Below are positions 25,955-33,895 of a stretch of 64,000 nt of DNA, one piece after another. Under the pieces are notes generated by a model. That model saw only the letters and a program-made list of their open reading frames with translations, was not told the origin of the DNA and made no database searches. The number at the start of each line of letters is the position of its first letter. Position 1 is the stretch's first letter. The translations under genes were made by a program, and so were the position numbers. The DNA is from Dethiosulfovibrio russensis (lineage in GTDB: Bacteria > Synergistota > Synergistia > Synergistales > Dethiosulfovibrionaceae): positions 1 to 64,000 of the forward strand of contig NZ_JAKGUG010000001.1 in assembly GCF_021568855.1 (NCBI RefSeq), in the 5' to 3' direction.

Positions 25955-27343
25955 TCAGTAGGTCCACTCGAAGTCGGGCAGTCCTGCGTCGAGCATCCTT
26001 TTCTTCACGTCTTTAGCGATATATTCCAGATCTTCCGGGGTTTTGCCCTCGCATCTGGTAGCCAACACCGGTTGGGTGTTGGACGCCCTTATAAGTCCCC
26101 AGCCTTTTCCGTCGGGGTATACGATCCTCAGTCCGTCCACCGTTATGGCCTCGTGTTCTTCTAGGGCTTTGGACGTTATCCGTCCCATAACCTCGAACTT
26201 CTTGTCGTCGGGACACTCGACCCTTACCTCTTCGGTGTGATAGTAGACGGGGATATCGGAGAGCATCTCCGATAGAGACTGGTCGCTTTCCGAAAGCATC
26301 CTCAGCAGCCTTCCCGCAGCGTAGAAGGAGTCGTCGAAGCCGTAGTATTCGTCGGCGAAAAAAATGTGTCCCGAATATTCTCCGGCGAACAGAGCCCCGA
26401 TTCTCTTCATCTCCGCCTTTATGAGCGAGTGGCCTGCCTTGTAATAATGGGGGACTCCTCCGAGTCGTCTGACCTCGTCCTCCAGGGCCTGAGAGCATTT
26501 GACCTCTATTATGGCGGTCGCTCCTGGGTTTTTCGGGAGGATCTCTCTCCAGTAGAGCGCCATTAGGACGTCTCCCCAGACGATTTCGCCCGAGTCGTCG
26601 ACGACCCCTATCCTATCGGCATCTCCGTCGAAGCCGAAACCGACGTCCGCCTTGTTTTCCCTTACCGAGGCGATAAGATCCTGCATGTTAGCCCTCTTCT
26701 GAGGGTCCGGATGGTGATTGGGGAACGTTCCGTCCGGCTCACAGTAGAGAGGGATCACCTCGCAGCCCAGGCTTTCCAGAAATTCCACTATCCTAAGGGA
26801 GGCCGTTCCATTGGCTGCGTCCGCCACGACCTTGAGCTTTCTCGGTCCCAGTTGGATCTTGCTTTTCAACATCTCCAGATAGTCAGGCCACAGGTCTTCC
26901 TCCGAAACATCTCCTGGTTTGTCGGCTATTTCGAAGTCGTCCTTTTCCACCATCTCGCGGATTTTCTGTATCTCTTCCCCGTATATGGTGGATTTTCCCA
27001 AGGCCATCTTGAGACCGTTCATATCCTTGGGATTATGGCTCCCGGTTATCATTATCGCTCCATCGATATCGTGGTGGAACAGGCTCCAGTACAGCAGAGG
27101 ACTCGTCACGGTACCTACGTCTATAACGTCTATGCCTGTGTCGATTAGTCCCTGTATAACGTCGTTTCTGATCCTCTCGGTGGAGATCCGGACATCTCCT
27201 CCTACGGATGCCTTGGTTATGCCCTTACGGCTTAGGTAGGTCCCGTACGATCTCGCTATGGCCAGTACGTTCTGGGAAGATAGGTCCGTTTCAGCCTCTC
27301 CCCTTATATCGTATTCTCTGAATATATTGGAGGGGACGTTCAT
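25955..27343 (-). CDS. Phosphomannomutase/phosphoglucomutase
   Basis: A 462-residue alpha-D-phosphohexomutase that interconverts hexose 6- and 1-phosphates for nucleotide-sugar synthesis. N-terminal IFREYDIRGEAETDL, catalytic phosphoserine in ITGSHNPKDMNGLKM (~101-115), metal loop GFDGDADRIG (~240), sugar-binding GEYSGHIFF (~325) and C-terminal phosphate-binding RASNTQPVL (~425) are present. ManB/AlgC-like rather than GlmM-like, since the serine loop reads TGSHNP and the sugar loop GEYSGH. Monocistronic, with an upstream SD GGAGTGATC. Confidence 0.95.
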   Translation of the reverse strand: MNVPSNIFREYDIRGEAETDLSSQNVLAIARSYGTYLSRKGITKASVGGDVRISTERIRNDVIQGLIDTGIDVIDVGTVTSPLLYWSLFHHDIDGAIMITGSHNPKDMNGLKMALGKSTIYGEEIQKIREMVEKDDFEIADKPGDVSEEDLWPDYLEMLKSKIQLGPRKLKVVADAANGTASLRIVEFLESLGCEVIPLYCEPDGTFPNHHPDPQKRANMQDLIASVRENKADVGFGFDGDADRIGVVDDSGEIVWGDVLMALYWREILPKNPGATAIIEVKCSQALEDEVRRLGGVPHYYKAGHSLIKAEMKRIGALFAGEYSGHIFFADEYYGFDDSFYAAGRLLRMLSESDQSLSEMLSDIPVYYHTEEVRVECPDDKKFEVMGRITSKALEEHEAITVDGLRIVYPDGKGWGLIRASNTQPVLATRCEGKTPEDLEYIAKDVKKRMLDAGLPDFEWTY

Positions 27344-27476
27344 TGCCGATCACTCCTTAAATATGATTGTCGGTTGTTTCCGTTTCCGTTACAGTATAAT
27401 CTAGGTTCACGTCTTGCGTCGACTTTTGATTTTTCTATTTCACGGGTGGAGTTCGCTTCACTTGGGAGGGGTATTA

Positions 27477-28406
27477 ATGTTGCATGCTCTGCTTATAGTT
27501 CTTCCTCTAGGACTTATAATGGCTATCGGATGGATCGTTAAACGGATCGGTCTCGTGACGGATACAGGGGTGGCTGAGATGAACGGCATGTTGTATTGGG
27601 TGTCCATGCCAGCAATCCTGTTCAGGTCGACCATAAAGGTGGATCCCGCCCATTTCTCAAACTTTCCCTTCATGTGCGGCGTCTACGGGGTTTTCGTAGT
27701 TTTGCCTTTTATATCTTGGGCTCTGGCCAGGATCAGAGGACTTCCCAGAGAGAAACTTGCCGTATCGGTTCTCGTCTCGATAAGGGGCAACAACGTTTTT
27801 ATGGGGCTTCCTGCCGTTACCATTGCTCTTGGCGAACCGGGGCTCGTGAGCTACGGGATTTATCTGGCCCTATCCCTGGTGGTCTACCAGATGATCTCTA
27901 TCGCCATGGGGCAACTAGCTCTATCCGGCGAGTTGTCCATCAGATCTCTTTTTAAGACGGTCCGTAAACTGGCCGGAAACCCCATGCTTGGAGCCTGTGT
28001 CCTAGGTGTGACGGGCGCTTTCCTGGGGATGGGAAATCTGCCAGGATGGTTGGACCAGACTCTCGGCATACTGGGCAACGTAGGCAGCGGAGTGGCTCTG
28101 ATGGCCTTAGGGGCCTCTCTTCAGATAGAACATATTTTATCCTCGGTCAGGAGGGTCTGGAACGATATCCTGATCCGCCTGTTTCTGTCCCCTCTTATGA
28201 CCTGGGGGGCTTTGACTTTTATGGAGGTTGATCCGATGCTGACTAAGACCGCCGTACTGGTGGCGGCCATGCCCGCAGCTGTAAATAATTTCGTCCTGGC
28301 CCAGGGGATGGGGATGGACGGATCCTATGCCGGTGAGGTTATTATAACCACGACGGTCTTTTCTATATTGTCCTTGACCTTATGGATTTCCCTGTTGGGT
28401 GTTTAA
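27477..28406 (+). CDS. AEC-family transporter (auxin efflux carrier/malate permease fold)
   Basis: A 309-residue membrane protein with about ten helices. Typical blocks include LPLGLIMAIGWIVKRIGLV at the N-terminus, FRSTIKVDP near 45, RGNNVFMGLPAVTIALGEPGLVSYGIYLALS near 105 and AAMPAAVNNFVLAQGMGMD near 275. The family exports or imports organic acids; substrate unknown. The frame extends upstream to TTG 27414, but ATG 27477 has GGGAGGGG 5 bases before it. A TATAAT at 27395-27400 may be its -10 element. Confidence 0.85.
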   Translation: MLHALLIVLPLGLIMAIGWIVKRIGLVTDTGVAEMNGMLYWVSMPAILFRSTIKVDPAHFSNFPFMCGVYGVFVVLPFISWALARIRGLPREKLAVSVLVSIRGNNVFMGLPAVTIALGEPGLVSYGIYLALSLVVYQMISIAMGQLALSGELSIRSLFKTVRKLAGNPMLGACVLGVTGAFLGMGNLPGWLDQTLGILGNVGSGVALMALGASLQIEHILSSVRRVWNDILIRLFLSPLMTWGALTFMEVDPMLTKTAVLVAAMPAAVNNFVLAQGMGMDGSYAGEVIITTTVFSILSLTLWISLLGV

Positions 28407-28495
28407 AGGTTGCCTTTAGTTACTTTATCGGAGGACGGGGTAGCCCCCTCGTGATAAAATAAAATGGGTATGTTTTACCGAGGGGGTGTATTTCT

Positions 28496-29701
28496 TTGGA
28501 TTCTGGGGAAAACAAAAATCATGTATTGCTGGTGCTTTCCTTTTCACTGTTTTGTTGCATGATGGGAGTAGGGGTTATAAGTCCCATTCTGCCTCTTTAC
28601 GCCGTCAAGATGGGAGCTAGCGGTACACTGTTGGGGCTGGTGTTCGGAGCCTTTTCCATGTCGAGGCTTTTCTGTTCCCTCGTCTCCGGGTCAATGGCCG
28701 ACAGGCTGGAGAGAAAGACCCTGATTCTCTTCGGGCTCTCTATCTACACCATCTCCTCCTTAGCCTATCTTTTCGTGGAATCCGCCTGGCATCTGGTGGC
28801 TATAAGATTCTTCAACGGTCTTGGATCGGCGTTCGTGGTTCCCGTCGCCATGTCTATCGGTTCCGACGTGAGCGAGGAAGGGGAGGAAGGGGCCTTTTTT
28901 GGATCTCTTCAGATGGCCCTATTCGCTGGGATAGGCGCAGGTCCCCTTATCAGCGGTTTGTTGACAGATTGGTTGGGATTGCAGGCGCCCTTCCTTGTCA
29001 TGACCGCCATGACATTGGTGGCCCTTACGGGCATAGCTCTTTGGCTTCCCAAGGGATTGCCTGTCAGTTCATCCGGAACGGGGGGGGATCTCTCCGTCTA
29101 TTCGGCTCTCCTGAAGGACCCTGTCCTGAGAAGGGTCTATGCCTACAGGTTTTCGACCGCTCTCGGTCGCGGTTCAATGTTGATGTTTCTGCCTTTGATA
29201 GCCACCGAATTGGACCTGTCCTTTGTTAGGATAGGGATTATTCTCTCGACGGTCTCGATCGCCACGTCCCTCTTTCAGAAATACACAGGAGGTTTGGCCG
29301 ATCGTTTTCCCAAAAACCGTCTTGTTCTAGTGGCGGGGGTTCTGTCCTCCGTTACGTTGTTTTCCATGCCGTTGCTCCGTACCTTTCCTGCGTTGCTTTT
29401 AGGCGCTTTGGCTTTCGGGATCGGGACCGCCACAGGAGCTCCTTCCATAACCTCTCTGGCCGCTATAAGAGGCCGTGATTTCGGGACGGGGAGGGCCATG
29501 GGGGTTTTCAATATAGCCTTCGGGCTGGGTATGATGAGCGGGCCTATTTTGGCCGGATACATAAGGGACGCCGGGATACTTTCATCTCCGTTTGTCCCTA
29601 TCGGTATTGTACTCTTGACGGCGTCGTCGTTTTTTATCCTAGATGGACCTTTCAGAGCCGTCGGTATCTCTTCCGGAAGAGAGGAATGCGTATCTGGTTG
29701 A
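28496..29701 (+). CDS. MFS transporter
   Basis: A 401-residue, 12-helix major facilitator. The loop 2-3 motif GSMADRLERKTLILFGL is near 68-84 and a second related motif GGLADRFPKNRLVLVAG near 265. N-terminal ISPILPLYAVKMGAS resembles drug/metabolite exporters. No substrate can be assigned. The start is TTG at 28496 with AGGGGGTG 6-8 bases upstream. The class II aldolase gene follows after 42 bases. Confidence 0.88.
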   Translation: MDSGENKNHVLLVLSFSLFCCMMGVGVISPILPLYAVKMGASGTLLGLVFGAFSMSRLFCSLVSGSMADRLERKTLILFGLSIYTISSLAYLFVESAWHLVAIRFFNGLGSAFVVPVAMSIGSDVSEEGEEGAFFGSLQMALFAGIGAGPLISGLLTDWLGLQAPFLVMTAMTLVALTGIALWLPKGLPVSSSGTGGDLSVYSALLKDPVLRRVYAYRFSTALGRGSMLMFLPLIATELDLSFVRIGIILSTVSIATSLFQKYTGGLADRFPKNRLVLVAGVLSSVTLFSMPLLRTFPALLLGALAFGIGTATGAPSITSLAAIRGRDFGTGRAMGVFNIAFGLGMMSGPILAGYIRDAGILSSPFVPIGIVLLTASSFFILDGPFRAVGISSGREECVSG

Positions 29702-29743
29702 CGCTTTGGGAACCAGCCAGATTTTTATTAGGAGGTACTCCTT

Positions 29744-30430
29744 TTGTTGTTAGAGGAAAAAAGAGAATTAGTGGTTCGATACGGCAGGATGATTCAAGAG
29801 CAAAAACTCACGACCGGTACAGGGGGAAACCTCAGCGTCTTGAATCCCTCGTCGGGGTTGATGGCGATAAGTCCCTCTGGGGTGGACTACGAGGAGATCG
29901 TCCCAAAAGACGTCGTGATAATGTCCCTGGACGGAGTTTTTCCGGAGGAGGATCACAGAGAACCCTCCTCTGAATGGCAGTTGCATTCAGCCCTTTATCG
30001 GCATCGGCCCGACGTTAGAGCCATCGTGCACTGTCATTCCGATTACGCTACGGCGGTCTCCTGCCTCGGTATCGATCTGCCTCCCGTAAACTATATGATA
30101 GCGGTAGCAGGGGATAAAGTTCCTCTGACTCCTTTTGCCGTTTACGGAACCTCAGATTTGGCCCTGAACGTGGTAAATTCTATCGGAGATTCCGACGCGG
30201 CCTTGATGGCCAACCACGGTCAGATCGCTCTGGGAAAGACTATGAAAGCCGCTTTCGCCGTAGCTCTCAATGTCGAGTACGTGGCGAGGCTGTTTATCTT
30301 GGCCAAGGGAGCGGGAGACCCCGTTTTGTTGTCGAGAGCGGATATTTTAGAGACCAGGAAGCGTTTTAAATCCTACGGCCAGAGAATAAAAGACCGAGTA
30401 GGAGATGATAACGATGCCTCTGTGGGGTAG
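29744..30430 (+). CDS. Class II aldolase/L-fuculose-phosphate aldolase-like
   Basis: A 228-residue zinc aldolase-type enzyme of the AraD/FucA family, which cleaves sugar phosphates to dihydroxyacetone phosphate and an aldehyde. The phosphate-binding loop is TTGTGGNLSVLNP (~23-35), the acid/base Glu lies in PSSEWQLHSALYRHRPDVRAIVHCHSDYATAVS, whose HCH supplies two zinc ligands, and the third His lies in MANHGQIALG (~155). Start is TTG 29744 (a second TTG follows at 29747) with AGGAGG upstream. Substrate open: fuculose-, rhamnulose- or 5-deoxyribulose-phosphate enzymes share these motifs. Confidence 0.88.
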   Translation: MLLEEKRELVVRYGRMIQEQKLTTGTGGNLSVLNPSSGLMAISPSGVDYEEIVPKDVVIMSLDGVFPEEDHREPSSEWQLHSALYRHRPDVRAIVHCHSDYATAVSCLGIDLPPVNYMIAVAGDKVPLTPFAVYGTSDLALNVVNSIGDSDAALMANHGQIALGKTMKAAFAVALNVEYVARLFILAKGAGDPVLLSRADILETRKRFKSYGQRIKDRVGDDNDASVG

Positions 30431-30659
30431 ATACCGTATGAATCGTTTCATAAATTCTCTGCCGACTCCCCTTTATTGGCTTCTTTTGGGGCTGGCGTTG
30501 TTTTTCCTGGTCAGTTGTCTTCTGTCCGTACTGGGTATGCTTTTGCCTCTGCTACTGTTAGGGGGCGCCGTTTGGTTGTTGATGGGCTGTGTCAGGGATC
30601 CCAGATTTTTAGACGTCGTCAAGGGCAGGCGAAGCGGAAAAGGTCCTCGTCGCTTTTAG
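30414..30659 (+). CDS. Small membrane protein (81 residues)
   Basis: Contains a hydrophobic region that could form two helices (LYWLLLGLALFFLVSCLLSVLG; LLPLLLLGGAVWLLMGC) and a basic tail (KGRRSGKGPRRF). It overlaps the aldolase gene by 17 bases. An upstream in-frame ATG at 30405 exists, but ATG 30414 has AGGAG at 9 bases, which is better. No family recognised. Confidence 0.55.
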   Translation: MPLWGRYRMNRFINSLPTPLYWLLLGLALFFLVSCLLSVLGMLLPLLLLGGAVWLLMGCVRDPRFLDVVKGRRSGKGPRRF

Positions 30660-30754
30660 CCTATCCTGTAGCGCACGGCAGAGGTTTAGAGTAAAATTAC
30701 TCGAGTGCGTTTTTTGCGCTGAACATAGGGATTAAGAGAGGAAGTGTCAATCGG

Positions 30755-31225
30755 ATGGATAATATTCGATACGCACAGATAAACGGAGTGGAGATCAGGG
30801 ACATGAAAGACCTTCCAGGAGAGGAGGTCCTTTACAGTGGGAGCCTTTACCTGGACGGAAGGGAAATTGGAACAATAGAGGAAGACCCTGAGGGAGGCCC
30901 TATATCTTTGGATGTGTTTCCGAGATACGAAGAGGTCCTTAAGTCCAGGATCAACGACTACGTCAGAGCCATGGCCTTGGAGGAGGGAGAGATTCCCCAT
31001 AGGGACGTGTTTTTCCTCGATCTCATAGATATGCAGATCTTCTACGATATGTATCGCGAAGGATTGTCTGAGGGGTACATGTGCCTGGTAGTCGATGCGT
31101 CCGGTGAGGATCTTGAAATATACAGCGTTCAGTCCGAGGAGGAAGTGGAGAACCTGGTAAGGGAGAAGGATCTCTCCGATTTCGAGGTATATGCCTCGCC
31201 TACGGATTTCATAGTCAGCTGTTAA
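30755..31225 (+). CDS. Acidic protein of unknown function (156 residues)
   Basis: A soluble, strongly acidic protein (many Asp/Glu, few Lys) without signal peptide or recognisable domain. SD GAGAGGAAG lies upstream of ATG 30755. The distribution of hydrophobic residues suggests an alpha/beta fold (YMCLVVDASGEDLEIYSV near 112). It ends in VSC and is followed directly by a terminator. Monocistronic. Confidence 0.65.
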   Translation: MDNIRYAQINGVEIRDMKDLPGEEVLYSGSLYLDGREIGTIEEDPEGGPISLDVFPRYEEVLKSRINDYVRAMALEEGEIPHRDVFFLDLIDMQIFYDMYREGLSEGYMCLVVDASGEDLEIYSVQSEEEVENLVREKDLSDFEVYASPTDFIVSC

Positions 31226-31377
31226 TCTCTGCGAGAGGAGGGAGCTCCCTTCTCTCTTTTTTCGTCTCTGGATATTCCCGATCTTTTGTTGATCTCATCG
31301 TCCCTCAGAAAACGGAATGGATCGTCTCCTCCGTCGAAATAATCCTCGCTTCGCCAGTTCTCGGTTCCGTCTGCCAT
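31222..31377 (-). CDS. Small hydrophilic protein (51 residues)
   Basis: On the minus strand ATG at 31377 follows GGGGGGTGAT by about 6 bases. The frame encodes a very charged peptide starting MADGTENWRSEDYFDGG and ending GAPSSRRD, with stop at 31222 overlapping the stop of the plus-strand gene. The last codons also form the neighbour's terminator stem. Good SD and coding-like composition support it; the lack of known relatives leaves doubt. Confidence 0.45.
   Translation of the reverse strand: MADGTENWRSEDYFDGGDDPFRFLRDDEINKRSGISRDEKREKGAPSSRRD
31233..31262 (+). terminator. Terminator of the 156-residue protein gene
   Basis: GAGAGGAGGGAG pairs with CTCCCTTCTCTC (one G-U) followed by six Ts. 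Confidence 0.85.
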
Positions 31378-31408
31378 AGTATCACCCCCCCTATTTTCGA
31401 TATACGGC

Positions 31409-31437
31409 TTGCATTTTACGTTCCCCTAGGGTATATT
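31409..31437 (+). promoter_or_regulatory. Promoter of the B12 uptake operon
   Basis: TTGCAT at 31409 and TATATT at 31432 with a 17-base spacer. Transcription would begin near 31444, at the 5' edge of the cobalamin riboswitch. Confidence 0.7.
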
Positions 31438-31443
31438 GCAACG

Positions 31444-31600
31444 TGAAATATAGCAGGGAAGTCCGTTCAGGAAGCCGGTGAGAATCCGGCACAGCCCCGC
31501 TACGGTTAGGATGACGACGGAGACACACCGCCACTGACTTCGGTCGGGAAGGCGTCTCCTAGGTTGAATCCAAGTCCGGATACTGAACGGAATGTTCCAT
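31444..31600 (+). promoter_or_regulatory. Cobalamin riboswitch upstream of btuF
   Basis: Contains the core GCCGGTGAGAATCCGGC followed by ACAGCCCCGC, the GCCACTG box at 31530 and an enclosing helix in which TCCGTTCAG pairs with CTGAACGGA (31583). When adenosylcobalamin or a related corrinoid binds, expression of the downstream btu genes should fall. Two terminator hairpins follow within 70 bases, which suggests control of transcription. Confidence 0.93.
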
Positions 31601-31606
31601 GACTAG

Positions 31607-31632
31607 ATCTCCTCGAGGGCGGAGATTTTTGT
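31607..31632 (+). terminator. First terminator after the btu riboswitch
   Basis: ATCTCC/GGAGAT hairpin with an 8-base loop and TTTTT tail; probably the riboswitch expression platform. Confidence 0.65.
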
Positions 31633-31644
31633 CTCCCTATTTAG

Positions 31645-31668
31645 ACGGCCCTTAGGCCGTTTTTTTTA
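31645..31668 (+). terminator. Second terminator after the btu riboswitch
   Basis: ACGGCC CTTA GGCCGT hairpin followed by eight Ts. Stronger than the first one. Confidence 0.8.
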
Positions 31669-31704
31669 TTTGCCCCCATACTCCGTCTTCAAGGCGGTTA
31701 GTGT

Positions 31705-31740
31705 AGGACAGGAGGCGGCCTTAGGCCGCCTCCTCGTCCT
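31705..31740 (+). promoter_or_regulatory. Perfect hairpin abutting the btuF start
   Basis: GGAGGCGGCC/GGCCGCCTCC with a TTA loop is extended by AGGAC/GTCCT. It ends on the base before ATG 31741 and locks the only GGAGG near that ATG inside a stem. It has no T run. Either it blocks initiation at 31741, or real initiation is downstream (TTG 31774 follows AAGGTGG). Confidence 0.55.
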
Positions 31741-32898
31741 ATGTCGAATTACTTACTCAGTAAGGTGGTGTTTTTGATCTTTATTTTTAATCGATCTGTC
31801 CGTACGATGTTGGTCTTTTGTTTCTTGTCTTTTCTGAGTGTTTCTTCCTCCTATGGAATGACGGTGGATTACGCCACCAACCTTAAGGTGGACGAGGTAG
31901 ATGGATGTTATCTGGTGACCGTAGATCGTCCTTATTACGGTGCGACCGAACCGGAGGTCGTTTTATTGGTGCCGGAGGACATGGAGCCTTCCGTATCTAT
32001 GGACGGAATATCTAGGATAGATATTCCCCTTAATCGTATCGTCGTGGGAACTACCCCGGCGGTGGCGTGTCTTGATGCACTGGATTCCTTGGATTTGCTT
32101 GTAGGTCTGGCGGGAGGCAAGTACGTCTACACCGATTCGGTCAGAAAGATGGGGCTTCCAGAGGTTGCCTCCGATGGCGGTATGTCCAGATCCCTGGACA
32201 GGGAAAGACTGCTGGAGTTGGCTCCCGACGGGTTCATCACCTATCTGTATGGTGACGAGGAACGCCGGGACGTCGATTTCTTAAGGAATTGCGGCGTGCC
32301 GGTACTGTTCATGGCGGAGTATCTGGAGGACTCCCCTCTGGCCAGAGCGGAGTGGATAAAGTTTATCGGGCTTTTGGTCGGCAGGGAAGAGCAGGCCACA
32401 GAGATATTCGATAAAGTGGTCCGGAGATATGAAGAGCTGGCGAGTATGGTCGAGAAATCCCAAGTCCGGCCGTTGGTCCTCTCGGGAGCTCCTTTTGGAG
32501 GGGTTTGGTACGTTCCCAGGAGGGGTAGCTGGCCGTCCATTATGTTCCGGGCGGCCGGGGCGAAATCTCTCTGGAACGATTTAGAGGGAACCGGCACCGC
32601 TCCGATGGATCTGGAGGCGGTCCTGGTGAGGGCGGAATCCAGCGAGATCTGGTTGAACTGCGGTTCCTGGCGGAGCCTTGAGGACGCAGAGAGATCGGGA
32701 CTTCCCATAGAGGCTTTCCCCCCCTTCGAAAAAGGGGAGATCTTCAACAACGATCGCAGGGTTACCTCTGAGGGAGGTAACGATTACTATCAGTCCGGAA
32801 TAATAAGACCGGATATGATACTTGCGGATCTCATCTCCATAATCCATCCGGAAAAAATGAGGGATCATGAGCTGTTCTACTACCGAAAGCTCAAGTAG
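31741..32898 (+). CDS. btuF: B12 ABC transporter substrate-binding protein
   Basis: A 385-residue periplasmic binding protein of the BtuF/FhuD class. An N-terminal hydrophobic stretch (MLVFCFLSFLSVSSSYG, ~23-39) acts as export signal. The first lobe begins IDIPLNRIVVGTTPAVACLDALDSLDLLVGL, the family's standard opening, and GVPVLFMAEY and GAPFGGVWYVPRRGSWPSIMFRAAGAKSLW mark the second lobe. The start is uncertain: ATG 31741 lies right behind a hairpin; TTG 31774 has AAGGTGG at 5 bases and gives a normal signal length. The upstream cobalamin riboswitch makes a corrinoid the likely ligand. Confidence 0.88.
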   Translation: MSNYLLSKVVFLIFIFNRSVRTMLVFCFLSFLSVSSSYGMTVDYATNLKVDEVDGCYLVTVDRPYYGATEPEVVLLVPEDMEPSVSMDGISRIDIPLNRIVVGTTPAVACLDALDSLDLLVGLAGGKYVYTDSVRKMGLPEVASDGGMSRSLDRERLLELAPDGFITYLYGDEERRDVDFLRNCGVPVLFMAEYLEDSPLARAEWIKFIGLLVGREEQATEIFDKVVRRYEELASMVEKSQVRPLVLSGAPFGGVWYVPRRGSWPSIMFRAAGAKSLWNDLEGTGTAPMDLEAVLVRAESSEIWLNCGSWRSLEDAERSGLPIEAFPPFEKGEIFNNDRRVTSEGGNDYYQSGIIRPDMILADLISIIHPEKMRDHELFYYRKLK

Positions 32899-33895
32899 AT
32901 CCCTCCGTTCCTTGCTGCCGTGGATACTGCTTCCCATGGCACTTGTCATCGTGGCTTTGGCTGGTCTCTGTCTGGGATCCGCATCAATTCCGGTCTCCTC
33001 TATCTGGGCGATTTTCTCCGGCGGAGATGTCTCCAGCAGCTGGAAGACGATAGTCTTGGATCTGAGGTTGCCCAGGGTTGTCTCGGCCATCCTGGCAGGA
33101 GCAGCTCTGTCTTCCTCCGGGTTGATCATGCAGACCCTTTTCGGAAACGGTCTCGCCGGTCCCTCGGTCCTCGGAGTTAGTTCCGGCGCCAGCCTGGGAG
33201 CCGCTCTGGCTTTGCTTCTCGCTCCCGGAGACGGGCTGATCTCTCGTTTGGGTCTTCTCGGCTGTTCATTTGCCGGAGCCTTCATCACGATGATGCTTGT
33301 CGCCTTGATAGGCGAGAGGGTGAAAAGAGGTGGTACCCTGCTCATACTGGGGCTGATGATAGGCTACACTGTTAACGCGGTGGTTTCGGTGTTGATACAG
33401 TGGGCGCCTTCGGAGCGGGTTCACGGATTCGTCTCCTGGAGTTTCGGGACATTCTCCGGCATAGGCTGGGATCGTATTCCCTGGATGGCCTCCTCCGTGT
33501 TTCTGGGGCTGGCCTTGGCTTTCGTGGGACGCAGGTTTTGGGATGCTTTCTTGCTGGGAGAGACGTGTGCCGCCACCGTAGGGGCAGACGTCCCCAGGAT
33601 AAGGAGAAGGATGATACTGATATCGGCATTGTTGGCCGGAACGGTCACGGCGTTTTGCGGCCCCGTGGCCTTTCTGGGGGTGGCCGTTCCCCATATGGCC
33701 AGGGGTATCTCCGGTAGCGCCAGACATGGTCGGCTTCTTCCTGTCACCGTCCTGTGTGGTGCCTCCTTGGCGGTCGCCGCCGATTTGCTGTCAAGACTTC
33801 CAGGCGGAGCGTCGTCTCTTCCTCTGAACTCGGTGACCTCTCTGATAGGTGCGCCTGTAGTGGCCTGGGTGGTCTTTCGGGGTGGAGACCGATGA
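32867..33895 (+). CDS. btuC: B12 ABC transporter permease
   Basis: A 342-residue FecCD/BtuC-family permease with about nine or ten helices. Blocks typical of the family: LRLPRVVSAILAGAALSSSGLIMQTLFGNGLAGPSVLGVSSGASLGAAL (~60-110), FVSWSFGTFSG near 188 and the coupling region FCGPVAFLGVAVPHMAR near 263. It overlaps btuF by 32 bases, and the next gene's ATG overlaps its stop (ATGA). Confidence 0.95.
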   Translation: MSCSTTESSSRSLRSLLPWILLPMALVIVALAGLCLGSASIPVSSIWAIFSGGDVSSSWKTIVLDLRLPRVVSAILAGAALSSSGLIMQTLFGNGLAGPSVLGVSSGASLGAALALLLAPGDGLISRLGLLGCSFAGAFITMMLVALIGERVKRGGTLLILGLMIGYTVNAVVSVLIQWAPSERVHGFVSWSFGTFSGIGWDRIPWMASSVFLGLALAFVGRRFWDAFLLGETCAATVGADVPRIRRRMILISALLAGTVTAFCGPVAFLGVAVPHMARGISGSARHGRLLPVTVLCGASLAVAADLLSRLPGGASSLPLNSVTSLIGAPVVAWVVFRGGDR

